Assembly (NCBI GenBank): GCA_017527905.1
Contig: JAFXPK010000014.1
Location: 1-64,000 of the forward strand
Origin: Paludibacteraceae bacterium
GTDB taxonomy: Bacteria; Bacteroidota; Bacteroidia; Bacteroidales; Paludibacteraceae
Length of the DNA: 64,000 nt
Direction: 5' to 3'
Shown: positions 15,400 through 23,962 of the stretch, one piece after another
How positions within the stretch are numbered: position 1 is the first letter of the stretch
Layout of the letters: the number at the start of each line of letters is the position of its first letter
The notes under the pieces: generated by a model
Seen by the model: only the letters and a program-made list of their open reading frames with translations
Databases searched by the model: none
Told to the model about the DNA's origin: nothing
Position numbers and translations under genes: made by a program

Positions 15400-17994
15400 T
15401 TAGTTGGTGAACTTCAGATGGTCTCCGTCCCTGTCCACCACGATCGGTTTGTCACGGTTCACCGATTGGGAGATGAGCGCTTTGGAGAGCTCATTCAACA
15501 ACAACCTTTGGATGGTCCTCTTGATAGGCCTTGCGCCGAACTGAGGGTCGTAACCCTCTTGGGCGATCAATGCCCTCGCATCTTCCGTCACGTTCAGCTC
15601 CACATCGCTCTCCTTCAACATTTTATGGAGACTGGCGATCTGCATGTCGACAATCGCCTTGGTGTCATCCTTCGAAAGAGGGGAGAACATGATGATCTCG
15701 TCGATACGGTTCAGGAACTCAGGACGGATGGTCTCCTTCAATAGACCCAATACGTCTTCTTTCGCCTCCGCCAGTGTCTTCTCACGGTTCTCGTCCGTTA
15801 TGTTCTCGAACTTCTCCGCGATGAGGGAAGAACCGAGGTTGGAGGTCATGATGATGATCGTGTTCTTGAAGTTGACGACCCTGCCTTTGTTGTCGGTCAA
15901 TCGTCCGTCGTCCAGCACTTGAAGCAGTGTGTTGAATACATCCGGGTGCGCCTTCTCGATCTCATCGAACAAGACCACCGAGTATGGTTTACGACGGATG
16001 GCCTCGGTCAGTTGTCCGCCCTCCTCGTAGCCGACGTATCCCGGAGGTGAACCGATGAGTCGGGTGGAGGATATCTTCTCTTGGTATTCGGACATGTCTA
16101 TACGGGTCATCATATTCTCGTCGTCGAACAGCAGTTCCGCCAAAGCCTTCGCCAGCTCGGTCTTACCCACACCTGTCGTGCCCAGGAAGATGAATGAGCC
16201 GATAGGTTTCTTAGGGTCTTGCAGACCCGCCCTGCTTCGTCTCACGGCGTCGGAGACCGCTCTGATGGCCTCGTCCTGTCCGACGATACGCTTGTGGAGT
16301 TCCTCTTCGAGGTTCATCAACTTATCCTTTTCGGTCTGCATCATCTTGGTGACAGGGATGCCCGTCCATTTGGAGACTACCTCGGCGATATCTTCCTCGT
16401 CCACCTCCTCCTTGACGAGCGGATCGGCGCATTGGATGTCGGCCAGCTTCTTCTGGGCCTCGGCGATGCGGTTCTCAGCCTCTTTCACCTTTCCGTAGCG
16501 GATCTCCGCCACACGTCCGTAGTTGCCTTCACGCTCCGCCTTCTCGGCCTCGAAGCGCAGTTGCTCGATCTCTATTTTGCTCTGTTGGATGATGTTGATC
16601 TGCTCTTTCTCAGCCGTCCATTTGGCGCCGATGTCCTGCATCTGCTCCTTCAGGTTGGCGATCTCCTTCTCCAACTTATTGAGTTTAGTCTTGTCGTCTT
16701 CCCGCTTGATGGCCTCACGCTCGATCTCCAATTGCTTGATCTCACGTGCCTTGTTATCCAACTCCTCTGGTACGGAGTCTATCTCCAGCCTTAGCTTAGC
16801 GGCCGCCTCATCGATCAGGTCGATGGCCTTGTCTGGCAAGAAACGGTCCGTGATGTATCGGTTGGAGAGACGGGTCGCCGCGATGATAGCGTTATCCTTG
16901 ATACGCACCTTGTGGTGGTTCTCGTAACGCTCCTTCAATCCACGCAGGATGGAGATGGTGGTCGCCTCGTCCGGCTCGTTGACCATGACGATTTGGAACC
17001 TACGCTCCAAGGCTTTATCCTTCTCGAAATATTTCTGGTACTCGTCGAGGGTAGTCGCGCCGATGGCTCTCAGCTCACCTCTGGCGAGGGCTGGTTTCAG
17101 GATGTTGGCGGCATCCATGGCGCCGTCGCTCTTGCCTGCGCCTACCAAGGTGTGGATCTCATCGATGAAGAGGATGATCTCTCCGTCCGATTTGATCACC
17201 TCGTTGATGACCGATTTGAGTCGCTCCTCGAATTCGCCTTTGTACTTCGCGCCCGCGATGACGGCACCCATGTCCAAGGAGTATATCTTCTTGGTCTTCA
17301 GATTCTCCGGCACGTCGCCACGCATGATTCGTTGCGCCAAGCCCTCCGCGATGGCGGTCTTACCCGTACCAGGCTCACCGATGAGGATAGGGTTGTTCTT
17401 TGTCCTACGGCTAAGGATTTGCAGCACCCTACGGATCTCATCATCCCTTCCGATGACAGGGTCCAGCTTACCGGCCTGCGCCCGCTCGTTGAGGTTGATC
17501 GCGTAGTTGTTGAGGGCGTCGTAGGTCTGCTCGGCAGACTCGTCCGTCACCTTCTTCCCTTGTCTCAGTTCGGCGATGGCATCCTTCATGGCTTGGTAGT
17601 TCAAGCCCGCGTCCTTCAGCAAGGCTGCCGCAGGACTATCCACCGCGATCAGTGCAAGCAAGATATATTCCAGGGAGACAAACTGGTCACCCTCTTCCTT
17701 CGACATCTCCTCCGCCTTCTTCAACACTGCGTTCGCACTGTTGCTCAAATAGGTGTCTTCGTTGCTCCCCGTTACCTTAGGTAGACGCAAGATCATCTTG
17801 ATGACGACCTCATTGAGTTGTTCGGTGTTTACGTTCAGTTTGTTGAATACGAACTTCGTGACGTTCTCGCCCACTTTCAGGATACCCTTCAGCAGGTGGA
17901 CAGGCTCGATAACCTGCTGGTTACGCTTGTTGGCGTAGTTCACAGCCTCTTGTATCGCCTCCTGACTTTTGATCGTATAATTCTTAAAGTTCAT
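15400..17994 (-). CDS. clpB: ATP-dependent disaggregase ClpB
   Basis: 864 residues, the normal family size. Order: N-domain (about 1-145), first AAA+ domain with Walker A GEPGTGKT and Walker [15 protein letters not shown], an M-domain coiled coil at about 400-530, and the second AAA+ domain with GTTGVGKTE and [14 protein letters not shown]. It works with DnaK to pull proteins out of aggregates after heat stress. The start is set at ATG 17994 ([14 protein letters not shown], the usual opening), eight codons inside a longer frame. Transcription may start from a TATATTTG box at 18028-18021 on the minus strand. The terminator is at 15289-15334. Confidence 0.97.
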   Translation of the reverse strand: MNFKNYTIKSQEAIQEAVNYANKRNQQVIEPVHLLKGILKVGENVTKFVFNKLNVNTEQLNEVVIKMILRLPKVTGSNEDTYLSNSANAVLKKAEEMSKEEGDQFVSLEYILLALIAVDSPAAALLKDAGLNYQAMKDAIAELRQGKKVTDESAEQTYDALNNYAINLNERAQAGKLDPVIGRDDEIRRVLQILSRRTKNNPILIGEPGTGKTAIAEGLAQRIMRGDVPENLKTKKIYSLDMGAVIAGAKYKGEFEERLKSVINEVIKSDGEIILFIDEIHTLVGAGKSDGAMDAANILKPALARGELRAIGATTLDEYQKYFEKDKALERRFQIVMVNEPDEATTISILRGLKERYENHHKVRIKDNAIIAATRLSNRYITDRFLPDKAIDLIDEAAAKLRLEIDSVPEELDNKAREIKQLEIEREAIKREDDKTKLNKLEKEIANLKEQMQDIGAKWTAEKEQINIIQQSKIEIEQLRFEAEKAEREGNYGRVAEIRYGKVKEAENRIAEAQKKLADIQCADPLVKEEVDEEDIAEVVSKWTGIPVTKMMQTEKDKLMNLEEELHKRIVGQDEAIRAVSDAVRRSRAGLQDPKKPIGSFIFLGTTGVGKTELAKALAELLFDDENMMTRIDMSEYQEKISSTRLIGSPPGYVGYEEGGQLTEAIRRKPYSVVLFDEIEKAHPDVFNTLLQVLDDGRLTDNKGRVVNFKNTIIIMTSNLGSSLIAEKFENITDENREKTLAEAKEDVLGLLKETIRPEFLNRIDEIIMFSPLSKDDTKAIVDMQIASLHKMLKESDVELNVTEDARALIAQEGYDPQFGARPIKRTIQRLLLNELSKALISQSVNRDKPIVVDRDGDHLKFTN

Positions 17995-18130
17995 AACTCT
18001 GTTGTTTTTAATGTTCACATCAAATATACATCAAATAGTTTGCCAATCATTATATTCTGACAAATTGTCTACAATGAGTTATGCGCTTCTGTCATTTTGT
18101 CCTCTCTTTGTCCGAACGAAGGGGTATGTG

Positions 18131-21079
18131 TCACTCCTGCTTTCCCTTTACCACCTTGCTGTACCCATGGTCTGTCTGGATGATGTAAAGGCCTGGTAGC
18201 CAGTCCGCACCCATCTCCTTCTCGTCAGACAATGTGCCATGTTCCACTGTTTGTCCCAAGGCGTTCGTGACATGGTACTGACCATTGCCCTTGATGGTGA
18301 CGGTGACATTGAACGGATTAGGGTAGGCGATGTTGTCGGATTGCTTCGTCTCCTCCACCAGGGTGTAGTCCACCTTGCAGTCCGTATTGTCCACATAGCA
18401 GTTCCATTGGCTAGGTGTAGCGTTCTCCGTTCTTTCTCCATAGACGATGCCTAGGCCTACCGTGCTCATGTAGAACCTGCCGTAGGTGTTCCAGTCACCG
18501 ACCACGAACTGGCCGTTGCCTGGTCCGCCGAACTGGTGTTGCTCGTCGTTGATGTGGAACCAGCTCTTTCCGTAGTCTTCCGACAGATAGAGACCCATGC
18601 CGCAGTTGTTGACGTTGCCCCAGATGTAGAGCGTGTAATCGCTTCCTTTGCCTAAGCCGGTGCCGACCGCCTCGCAGCTGTTGACGTTGGCGATCTTGGT
18701 GAAGCTCTCTCCGTAGTCGTTGGAGAAGTAGAGTCCGTTGCTACCGCCTGGCGCATAGAGTTGACCCTCCTTGCCGGGTATGATGGCTATCCTGCCATAT
18801 TCGTTGTTGTTGAGGTTCTCCTTGGTGAAGGTCTCTCCGTAGTCTGTGCTACGGTAGAAGGCGTTCTTTCCGCCAGCGTAGACGTAGGCGTCGTTCTCAG
18901 GATCCACTTGGATGTGAGTGGCGGCGTCCGTTCCGCTGATCTTGGTCCACGAGGAACCATTGTTGTCCGAATAGTAGATGCCGCTGGTGCCTGGACCAGG
19001 GATGATGAAGAAACGGTAGGAGCCGTTGCGTTTCGTGATGGCGCATTTCCCCTCGTTGGAGGCTTGCGGCGCGCAGGTGTTGCAGTAAGGGTTCTGGTAG
19101 GAGAAATCGGTCTTGGCGCACTCCTTCCAACCCTTGTGACCGCTGGTGGTGTAGAAGAAGCCAGCGTTGGCCACACGCATCATCACCTTAGGGTCTTTGC
19201 TGTAGTAGTTGATACCGCCTGTCGTGCCGGGTGCCGGGTCGTGGATCGGGGCGAACTGGTGGATGTCGTCGTGGATGAAGCCCGTGTAGTCTCCGATCAC
19301 AGACATCAGGTCACCGTTCGGTACGCTGACGAGGTCCAGTGCGACCGTCTCCTCCAGTCCGTTCACGTCGAAGTGGAAGGTAGGTGTGCCTTCGCACCAG
19401 ATGTGCTCGCAGGTGAAGATACCGTTGCCGGAGGTGGTGGAGATGATGTTATCGTCTTGCGGGTCGAAGCATAAGCTGCCGCTCCAGTGGATAGCGTAGC
19501 CAGGGATCCATGTCACGTTGTTGCTGGTGAGTTTCATGTCGTTCTGCAGGCTGCGCCATGTCTTTCCGCCGTCGGTGGAGGTCCAGTAGATGTCTCCGTT
19601 GGCGCTGGCACCGTTGTCCCATTGCTGAGGAATCCAGGTGTTGTTGGTGGATACGACAAGCTTATTAGGGTCGGAAGGGGAGACCGCCACGTCGCCTAAT
19701 CCGTAGTTCTTGCTAGGGGAGATATCCTCCGCCTTTTGGGTCTGTGGGTCATAGCGGAAGACTGCGCCCGCCGTGCCAGACACGCAGGCGTTGGAGTAGG
19801 CGATGAGCAATTTACCGTTGCCATCCATCTTCATCCTGCAAGGGATGTATTGCGTAGGCAATGCGGCGATGTCCGACCATGATGCGCCACCATCCTCCGA
19901 AACGTACAGGTTGGATGCGCCAGTGCGTGATATGCCGACGAAGATGCGTTGCGTCTTGCCGTTCTTTACGGATGAACCGTCGAACACGATGGCGGTGGTA
20001 CCGTTCTCGTCAGGGGTGGTAGGGTAGCTGTTGCTGCCCCAGCTTGGCCATTTGACGCTCTTGGTGTATACGTCATTGAGTGAAGTGATTGCTTTCCACG
20101 TCTTGCCGCCATCCTCGCTCTTGATGAGCGGGTTGTTGGCGCGTCCGCCGCAGAATATGATGTCGCTATTGTTTGGGTCCACCGCGATGCGTTCGCCGCA
20201 GTTACGTCCCTGACCGTTGCCATGGGCGAAGATGAGGGAGGTCACGTCCACCGTCTCGAAGCTCTCCCCGCCATCCTTGGAGTACATGATGGCGGTCTTT
20301 TGGTTGCTGAAATATTGGCAACCGCCCAAGAGGTAGATATTCTTTTCGTTCTGCGGGTCGATGGCTAAGGCCTCGATGCTCAGCAGGCCCTTGTCCTCTT
20401 CGGAGATGAAGTTGGTGATAGGCTGCCAAGAGCAGTTGTCCGCTCTCCATTTGTAGGCGCCACCCACGTCTGTGCGGGCGTATTTGGACTTGCCGGAAGC
20501 GATGATGCCCGATACGAATCCACCGCCACCGATAGCGAGGGTTCCGTAGGTGTAAGGGATGGTCACGGTGCACTTCTCGTCCAATTTCTTCTCGGAGCAT
20601 TGCACAGCGTCGCTTTGGTCGGAGGTGAAACGGATGTTGTCGATGTATATCGTGCCGCTTTCGCCACCGAGGGCAATGAGTATCTCGTCCGATGAGCTTT
20701 GATGCTTGGTGAAGTCGAAATAGAGCGTGTTCCATACGCCTCCCTTGGTGGCTTGGTACAGGTTCTCGTCATTCTTGTTCGAGTAGGCCTTGATGTTGCA
20801 GTCTACCGTGGAAAACACGTCCACCGCCAGCAGTTGTGAGCCTATCTCCGCACCGCAAGGGAAGGATACGCCACCATAGTTCGTGATCTCCATCAGGAGG
20901 CTATGGTCGCTGGTGTTACCGCACTTGTGAGGGTTCGCGACGATTGATTTCTCCGTTCCCCATCCTCCGGTAGGGATGGACCCGTCTTCGAAATCGTAGA
21001 GTGCCTCCGCCTTGAGGTTTCCTGCCAAAGCGCAGAATAGACAGAGCATGGCTGATTGTGTGAGTAATTTTCTGTTCAT
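18131..21079 (-). CDS. GH74 xyloglucan-active glycosidase with T9SS sorting domain
   Basis: 982 residues. A signal peptide (about 1-24) is followed by a carbohydrate-binding-like beta domain at about 25-155 (LYDFEDGSIPTGGWG). The GH74 twin seven-bladed propeller begins with IGGGGFVSGIIASGKSKYAR and TDVGGAYKWR, the family's opening block with its catalytic Asp. Many blade signatures SxDGGKTW / SxDYGESF recur. The last about 75 residues (AYPNPFNVTVTIKGN ... LPGLYIIQT) are a T9SS type A sorting domain, so it is a surface or secreted enzyme. GH74 enzymes cut xyloglucan backbones. No SusC/SusD pair lies nearby. ATG 21079 is chosen over 21088 for its better signal peptide. Confidence 0.9.
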   Translation of the reverse strand: MNRKLLTQSAMLCLFCALAGNLKAEALYDFEDGSIPTGGWGTEKSIVANPHKCGNTSDHSLLMEITNYGGVSFPCGAEIGSQLLAVDVFSTVDCNIKAYSNKNDENLYQATKGGVWNTLYFDFTKHQSSSDEILIALGGESGTIYIDNIRFTSDQSDAVQCSEKKLDEKCTVTIPYTYGTLAIGGGGFVSGIIASGKSKYARTDVGGAYKWRADNCSWQPITNFISEEDKGLLSIEALAIDPQNEKNIYLLGGCQYFSNQKTAIMYSKDGGESFETVDVTSLIFAHGNGQGRNCGERIAVDPNNSDIIFCGGRANNPLIKSEDGGKTWKAITSLNDVYTKSVKWPSWGSNSYPTTPDENGTTAIVFDGSSVKNGKTQRIFVGISRTGASNLYVSEDGGASWSDIAALPTQYIPCRMKMDGNGKLLIAYSNACVSGTAGAVFRYDPQTQKAEDISPSKNYGLGDVAVSPSDPNKLVVSTNNTWIPQQWDNGASANGDIYWTSTDGGKTWRSLQNDMKLTSNNVTWIPGYAIHWSGSLCFDPQDDNIISTTSGNGIFTCEHIWCEGTPTFHFDVNGLEETVALDLVSVPNGDLMSVIGDYTGFIHDDIHQFAPIHDPAPGTTGGINYYSKDPKVMMRVANAGFFYTTSGHKGWKECAKTDFSYQNPYCNTCAPQASNEGKCAITKRNGSYRFFIIPGPGTSGIYYSDNNGSSWTKISGTDAATHIQVDPENDAYVYAGGKNAFYRSTDYGETFTKENLNNNEYGRIAIIPGKEGQLYAPGGSNGLYFSNDYGESFTKIANVNSCEAVGTGLGKGSDYTLYIWGNVNNCGMGLYLSEDYGKSWFHINDEQHQFGGPGNGQFVVGDWNTYGRFYMSTVGLGIVYGERTENATPSQWNCYVDNTDCKVDYTLVEETKQSDNIAYPNPFNVTVTIKGNGQYHVTNALGQTVEHGTLSDEKEMGADWLPGLYIIQTDHGYSKVVKGKQE

Positions 21080-21108
21080 AATTGACAATAGATGTTGGTT
21101 TGTACCTG

Positions 21109-21116
21109 CAAATGTA
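21109..21116 (-). promoter_or_regulatory. Putative -7 box of the GH74 gene
   Basis: TACATTTG on the minus strand, 30 bases ahead of the ATG at 21079. No convincing -33 TTTG is present. Bases 21117-21268 hold no other gene. Confidence 0.45.
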
Positions 21117-21268
21117 GTTTTTCCTCCGAATGTTTCATCACCTCTTAGTCTGATTGGAAGATTATTGAATGCTTTTAGCGTAAAAATACAAATTTGGAAG
21201 GCTATGGGAAGATGTGTAAGAGGGTTTAGCGGTTGATTTTCATGCCGGTTGACTCAAATTTCGTGTCG

Positions 21269-22252
21269 TCAAGCGGGGGTAGGGTGCATCAATTGATCTT
21301 TCTCCTTCTGGAAGTTGAGGAAAGGATGCGTTTGGTGGAGTTCCTCCATTTCGGCAAGGATCCTCTCTTGGAATTTGCGGTGACCTTCGCTTTGCGGGTT
21401 GAATGGCCGGTGGTGTACCGCCGCGATGATCTTTTCGATGCGGGATAGGGTGTTGAGGGTCTCCTGAGAGAAAGCGTAGCTTGTGAATTTCTCCCAGATG
21501 TATTGGATGGCAAGATCGTTAGGGTGGATCATGTCTTCCGCATAGAAACGGTAGTCGCGTAGCTCGTCCATCATAATCTCATAGGCAGGGAAGTAGTGGA
21601 CGGAAGGCTCTTCCTCGCGGATTTTTTCCGCAGAGAGGAGTAGGGTGGATTTGCTGATCTGGTTGTCGTGCGCCCCATCCTTCCAGTGGCGGATCGGACT
21701 GACGGTGAAGATGACGGAAGCGTTCGGGTTGACTTGGCGGATGGTCGCCACCGTGTCATGCAGGGCTTGTGAGCACTCTTCGATGCCAATTCTTCTGCGA
21801 ATGAACACTTCTTGGGGTTCCTTGTGGCAATTCGCAACAATTTGGCGGGTATTGGACAGCTCATAGATCCAAGCCGTGCCTAAGGTGATGAAGATATGCG
21901 TGGCGTTCTGCAGGAAGAGATGTGCCGCTTCCACTTGTCGGTTGGCGTTCTGCAGGAAAGCCTCTTCGCTGAGTTGGGCGAATTTGCTATGGAGGTGGAA
22001 AGAGTTCCAGACACCGTCCCTGCAGAAGAGGTCGTCGGAGATGAATGGTCTCTTTTCCGCGATGCGCCTGATGCTCTCCTTGATGGAGCAGGGGTTGAAG
22101 AGGATGCCGAGCGGATTGTTCGACACGTTGAACTTCAGCTGCTCCAGGCGGTTTCCGATATTCTCAGAAAAGCAAGAGCCGAACATCATGACCCTGCTTT
22201 CGTAGGTGATGTCCGCCTCTTGTTTAATCGTTATTTCAGTGATAAGTTTCAT
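21269..22252 (-). CDS. GSCFA domain protein
   Basis: 327 residues. The GSCFA family motif is seen as MMFGSCFSENIGNRLEQLKF near residue 23, with NNPLGILFNPCSI shortly after and TVSPIRHWKDGAHDNQISKS further on. The pattern G-S-C-F...N and a late HPN (DMIHPNDLAIQYIWEKF) point to an SGNH-hydrolase-like fold, with probable esterase-type chemistry on an unknown substrate. There is no signal peptide. It lies six bases after the OmpA lipoprotein gene, so they share a transcript. Confidence 0.88.
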   Translation of the reverse strand: MKLITEITIKQEADITYESRVMMFGSCFSENIGNRLEQLKFNVSNNPLGILFNPCSIKESIRRIAEKRPFISDDLFCRDGVWNSFHLHSKFAQLSEEAFLQNANRQVEAAHLFLQNATHIFITLGTAWIYELSNTRQIVANCHKEPQEVFIRRRIGIEECSQALHDTVATIRQVNPNASVIFTVSPIRHWKDGAHDNQISKSTLLLSAEKIREEEPSVHYFPAYEIMMDELRDYRFYAEDMIHPNDLAIQYIWEKFTSYAFSQETLNTLSRIEKIIAAVHHRPFNPQSEGHRKFQERILAEMEELHQTHPFLNFQKEKDQLMHPTPA

Positions 22253-22258
22253 CCTTTT

Positions 22259-23215
22259 TTACTCTCCGGACATAGCCTTGAGCAACTCATCCATCTTAGG
22301 GCTGAGGATGATCTCTGTACGTCTGTTCTTGGCGCGTGCCTCCGCGGTGTTCGCCTTATCGACAGGCATGTATTCCGCACGACCGGTAGCGGAGATCTGT
22401 GAAGGGTTCACGTTCTTGTTGCTGATGAGGATACGCACGATGGAAGTGGCGCGTTTTGCGCTCAAGTCCCAGTTATCCTCCACGTTGCCGTTGCCCTTGT
22501 AAGGGACGTCGTCCGTGTGGCCTTCGATGACGATATTGATGTCTTTGTTCTCTGCGATGAAGTTGGAGAGTTTCTTCAGAGCGTTCGCGCCCTTAGCGTC
22601 CACATCCCACTTGCCCGATTTGAAGAGCAGTTTCTCGTCGAGGGAGACGTACACCTTGCCGTTCTTGTTGACCACCTCGATACCGTTTCCTTCGTAGCCT
22701 TTCAGGGCGTCGGAAACCTTTTTCTTCAAAGATTTCATCATGCTGTCTTGGCGGCTGACGATGCGTTGGAGTTCGGCGAGGTTCTTCTCCTTATCTTTCA
22801 GGCTCTTCTCAGACTTGTCCAAAGCGTCTTCGCGCGCCTGAAGCTTCTCCTGTGATTTCTGCAGGTCGGCGAGGAGCTTCTTGATCTCCTTGTCGCTGTT
22901 GGCGCTGGTCTTGGTCAGACGGTCGGAGAGTTGCTGGTTGAGTGCCTTCAGGTCTTTGTTCTCCAATCCTATTTGGTGCAATGCCTTGGATTTAGCCACG
23001 GAATCCTCAGCCATCAGCCCGATCTTCTTGTGGGCGGCGGAAGAGTCCCTTTGCAGTGCGGCGACATGCTTGCGTGCTTTGTCCAGTTCTTCCGCACATA
23101 CTTTATTACTTTGTTCGCTCTTGGTGAGGTCAGACAACGCTTGGTTGAGTGTCTTTTTCGAAGCGCATGATGCGAACATGGCTCCCATCAGCATAAAATA
23201 GAATATTTTTTTCAT
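22259..23215 (-). CDS. OmpA family lipoprotein
   Basis: 318 residues. The signal ends in GAMFASC, a lipobox. Residues about 20-185 are a long coiled coil rich in Lys, Glu and Ser. The C-terminal OmpA domain (about 190-310) holds LLFKSGKWDVDAKG and IVIEGHTDDVPYKG with the peptidoglycan-contacting Asp and Arg positions (NRRTEIILSP). It would anchor the outer membrane to the cell wall across a coiled spacer. Its TAAATTTG box (23246-23239, minus) sits back to back with the ispF promoter. Confidence 0.92.
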   Translation of the reverse strand: MKKIFYFMLMGAMFASCASKKTLNQALSDLTKSEQSNKVCAEELDKARKHVAALQRDSSAAHKKIGLMAEDSVAKSKALHQIGLENKDLKALNQQLSDRLTKTSANSDKEIKKLLADLQKSQEKLQAREDALDKSEKSLKDKEKNLAELQRIVSRQDSMMKSLKKKVSDALKGYEGNGIEVVNKNGKVYVSLDEKLLFKSGKWDVDAKGANALKKLSNFIAENKDINIVIEGHTDDVPYKGNGNVEDNWDLSAKRATSIVRILISNKNVNPSQISATGRAEYMPVDKANTAEARAKNRRTEIILSPKMDELLKAMSGE

Positions 23216-23238
23216 ACAGTTTTCTTTATGTGTTTATG

Positions 23239-23264
23239 CAAATTTAAAATTTTTTTTAACTTTG
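23239..23264. promoter_or_regulatory. Back-to-back -7 boxes for the OmpA lipoprotein and ispF
   Basis: Minus strand TAAATTTG (23246-23239) faces the OmpA gene. Plus strand TAACTTTG (23257-23264), with TTTA at 23233-23236 as a weak -33 element, faces ispF. The two promoters overlap, so their expression may interfere. Confidence 0.6.
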
Positions 23265-23287
23265 TGAAAAGGACAAATCAATTATTT

Positions 23288-23767
23288 ATGAACATTCGTG
23301 TAGGACAAGGATATGATGTACATCAGTTCGCGGAGAATCGCGAGCTATGGTTGGGAGGAATACAGATTCCGTGCGAAAAAGGGTTGTTGGGGCATTCCGA
23401 TGCCGACGTGTTGATCCATGCGGTATGTGACGCGCTTTTAGGCGCCGCGCACATGCGTGACATCGGCTATCATTTCCCCGACACGTCCTCTGATTTTAAG
23501 GATGTGGATAGCAAGATATTGTTGCGGAAGGTGGTGGCTATGTTGAAGGAGAATGGTTTTGCCATCGTCAATGTGGACTCTATTATATGTGCCCAGTTCC
23601 CTAAGTTGTCACCACACATCGACCGTATGTCGGAGTGCATGGCGGAGGTGATGGGCGTGGATGCGGATTGCGTGTCGGTCAAGGCCACCACCACCGAACA
23701 CCTTGGTTTTGTCGGAAGGGAAGAGGGTATCGCCGCCTATGCGACCGTTCTGATCGAGAAGGTCTGA
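23288..23767 (+). CDS. ispF: 2-C-methyl-D-erythritol 2,4-cyclodiphosphate synthase
   Basis: 159 residues, the family length. It cyclises CDP-methylerythritol phosphate in the MEP route to isoprenoids. Motifs: GQGYDVHQF (zinc-binding Asp and His), LLGHSDADVLIHAVCDALLGA, DIGYHFPDT and KATTTEHLGFVGREEGIAA. ATG 23288 is chosen because the family starts just before RVGxGxDVH; a longer frame from 23228 would run through the promoter. The gene stands alone and is followed by a terminator at 23822-23852. Confidence 0.97.
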   Translation: MNIRVGQGYDVHQFAENRELWLGGIQIPCEKGLLGHSDADVLIHAVCDALLGAAHMRDIGYHFPDTSSDFKDVDSKILLRKVVAMLKENGFAIVNVDSIICAQFPKLSPHIDRMSECMAEVMGVDADCVSVKATTTEHLGFVGREEGIAAYATVLIEKV

Positions 23768-23821
23768 TGCCAGTTCGGGGCATTCCCACATGATTTTATC
23801 ATTCAATTGTATATACAAAAA

Positions 23822-23852
23822 CAGGGGGTTATATGCCCCCTGCTTGTTTTAT
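23822..23852 (+). terminator. Terminator after ispF
   Basis: CAGGGGG (23822-23828) pairs with CCCCCTG (23836-23842), followed by CTTGTTTT. The left flank is A-rich, so it may also work leftward. Confidence 0.75.
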
Positions 23853-23908
23853 TGTTTATCCTAAGATGTTTGGGGTCGTGCGAATCATCTACCATTTTGC
23901 ATTCCCCT

Positions 23909-23962
23909 ATAATTCAAAATTCTTAATTCAAAATTGACTTCGTCGAACTGACGTTTCTTAAT
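23909..23962. repeat. Degenerate AATTC/TTAATTC micro-repeat with a small palindrome
   Basis: AATTCAAAATTCTTAATTCAA followed by a dyad around CTTCGTCGAACTGACG, then TTCTTAATTCACT. It fills the gap between the ispF terminator and the convergent kinase gene. It is of the same style as the other intergenic micro-repeats. Confidence 0.5.

Noticed and set aside
16912..17784. 290-residue plus-strand frame inside clpB
   Set aside because: Overlaps the second half of a conserved AAA+ gene and has no family motif.
18131..21079. First read as a sialidase because of BNR-like SxDGGxTW repeats
   Set aside because: The opening GGGGFVSGII...TDVGGAYKW and the two-propeller length fit GH74. The sialidase RIP and catalytic motifs are absent.
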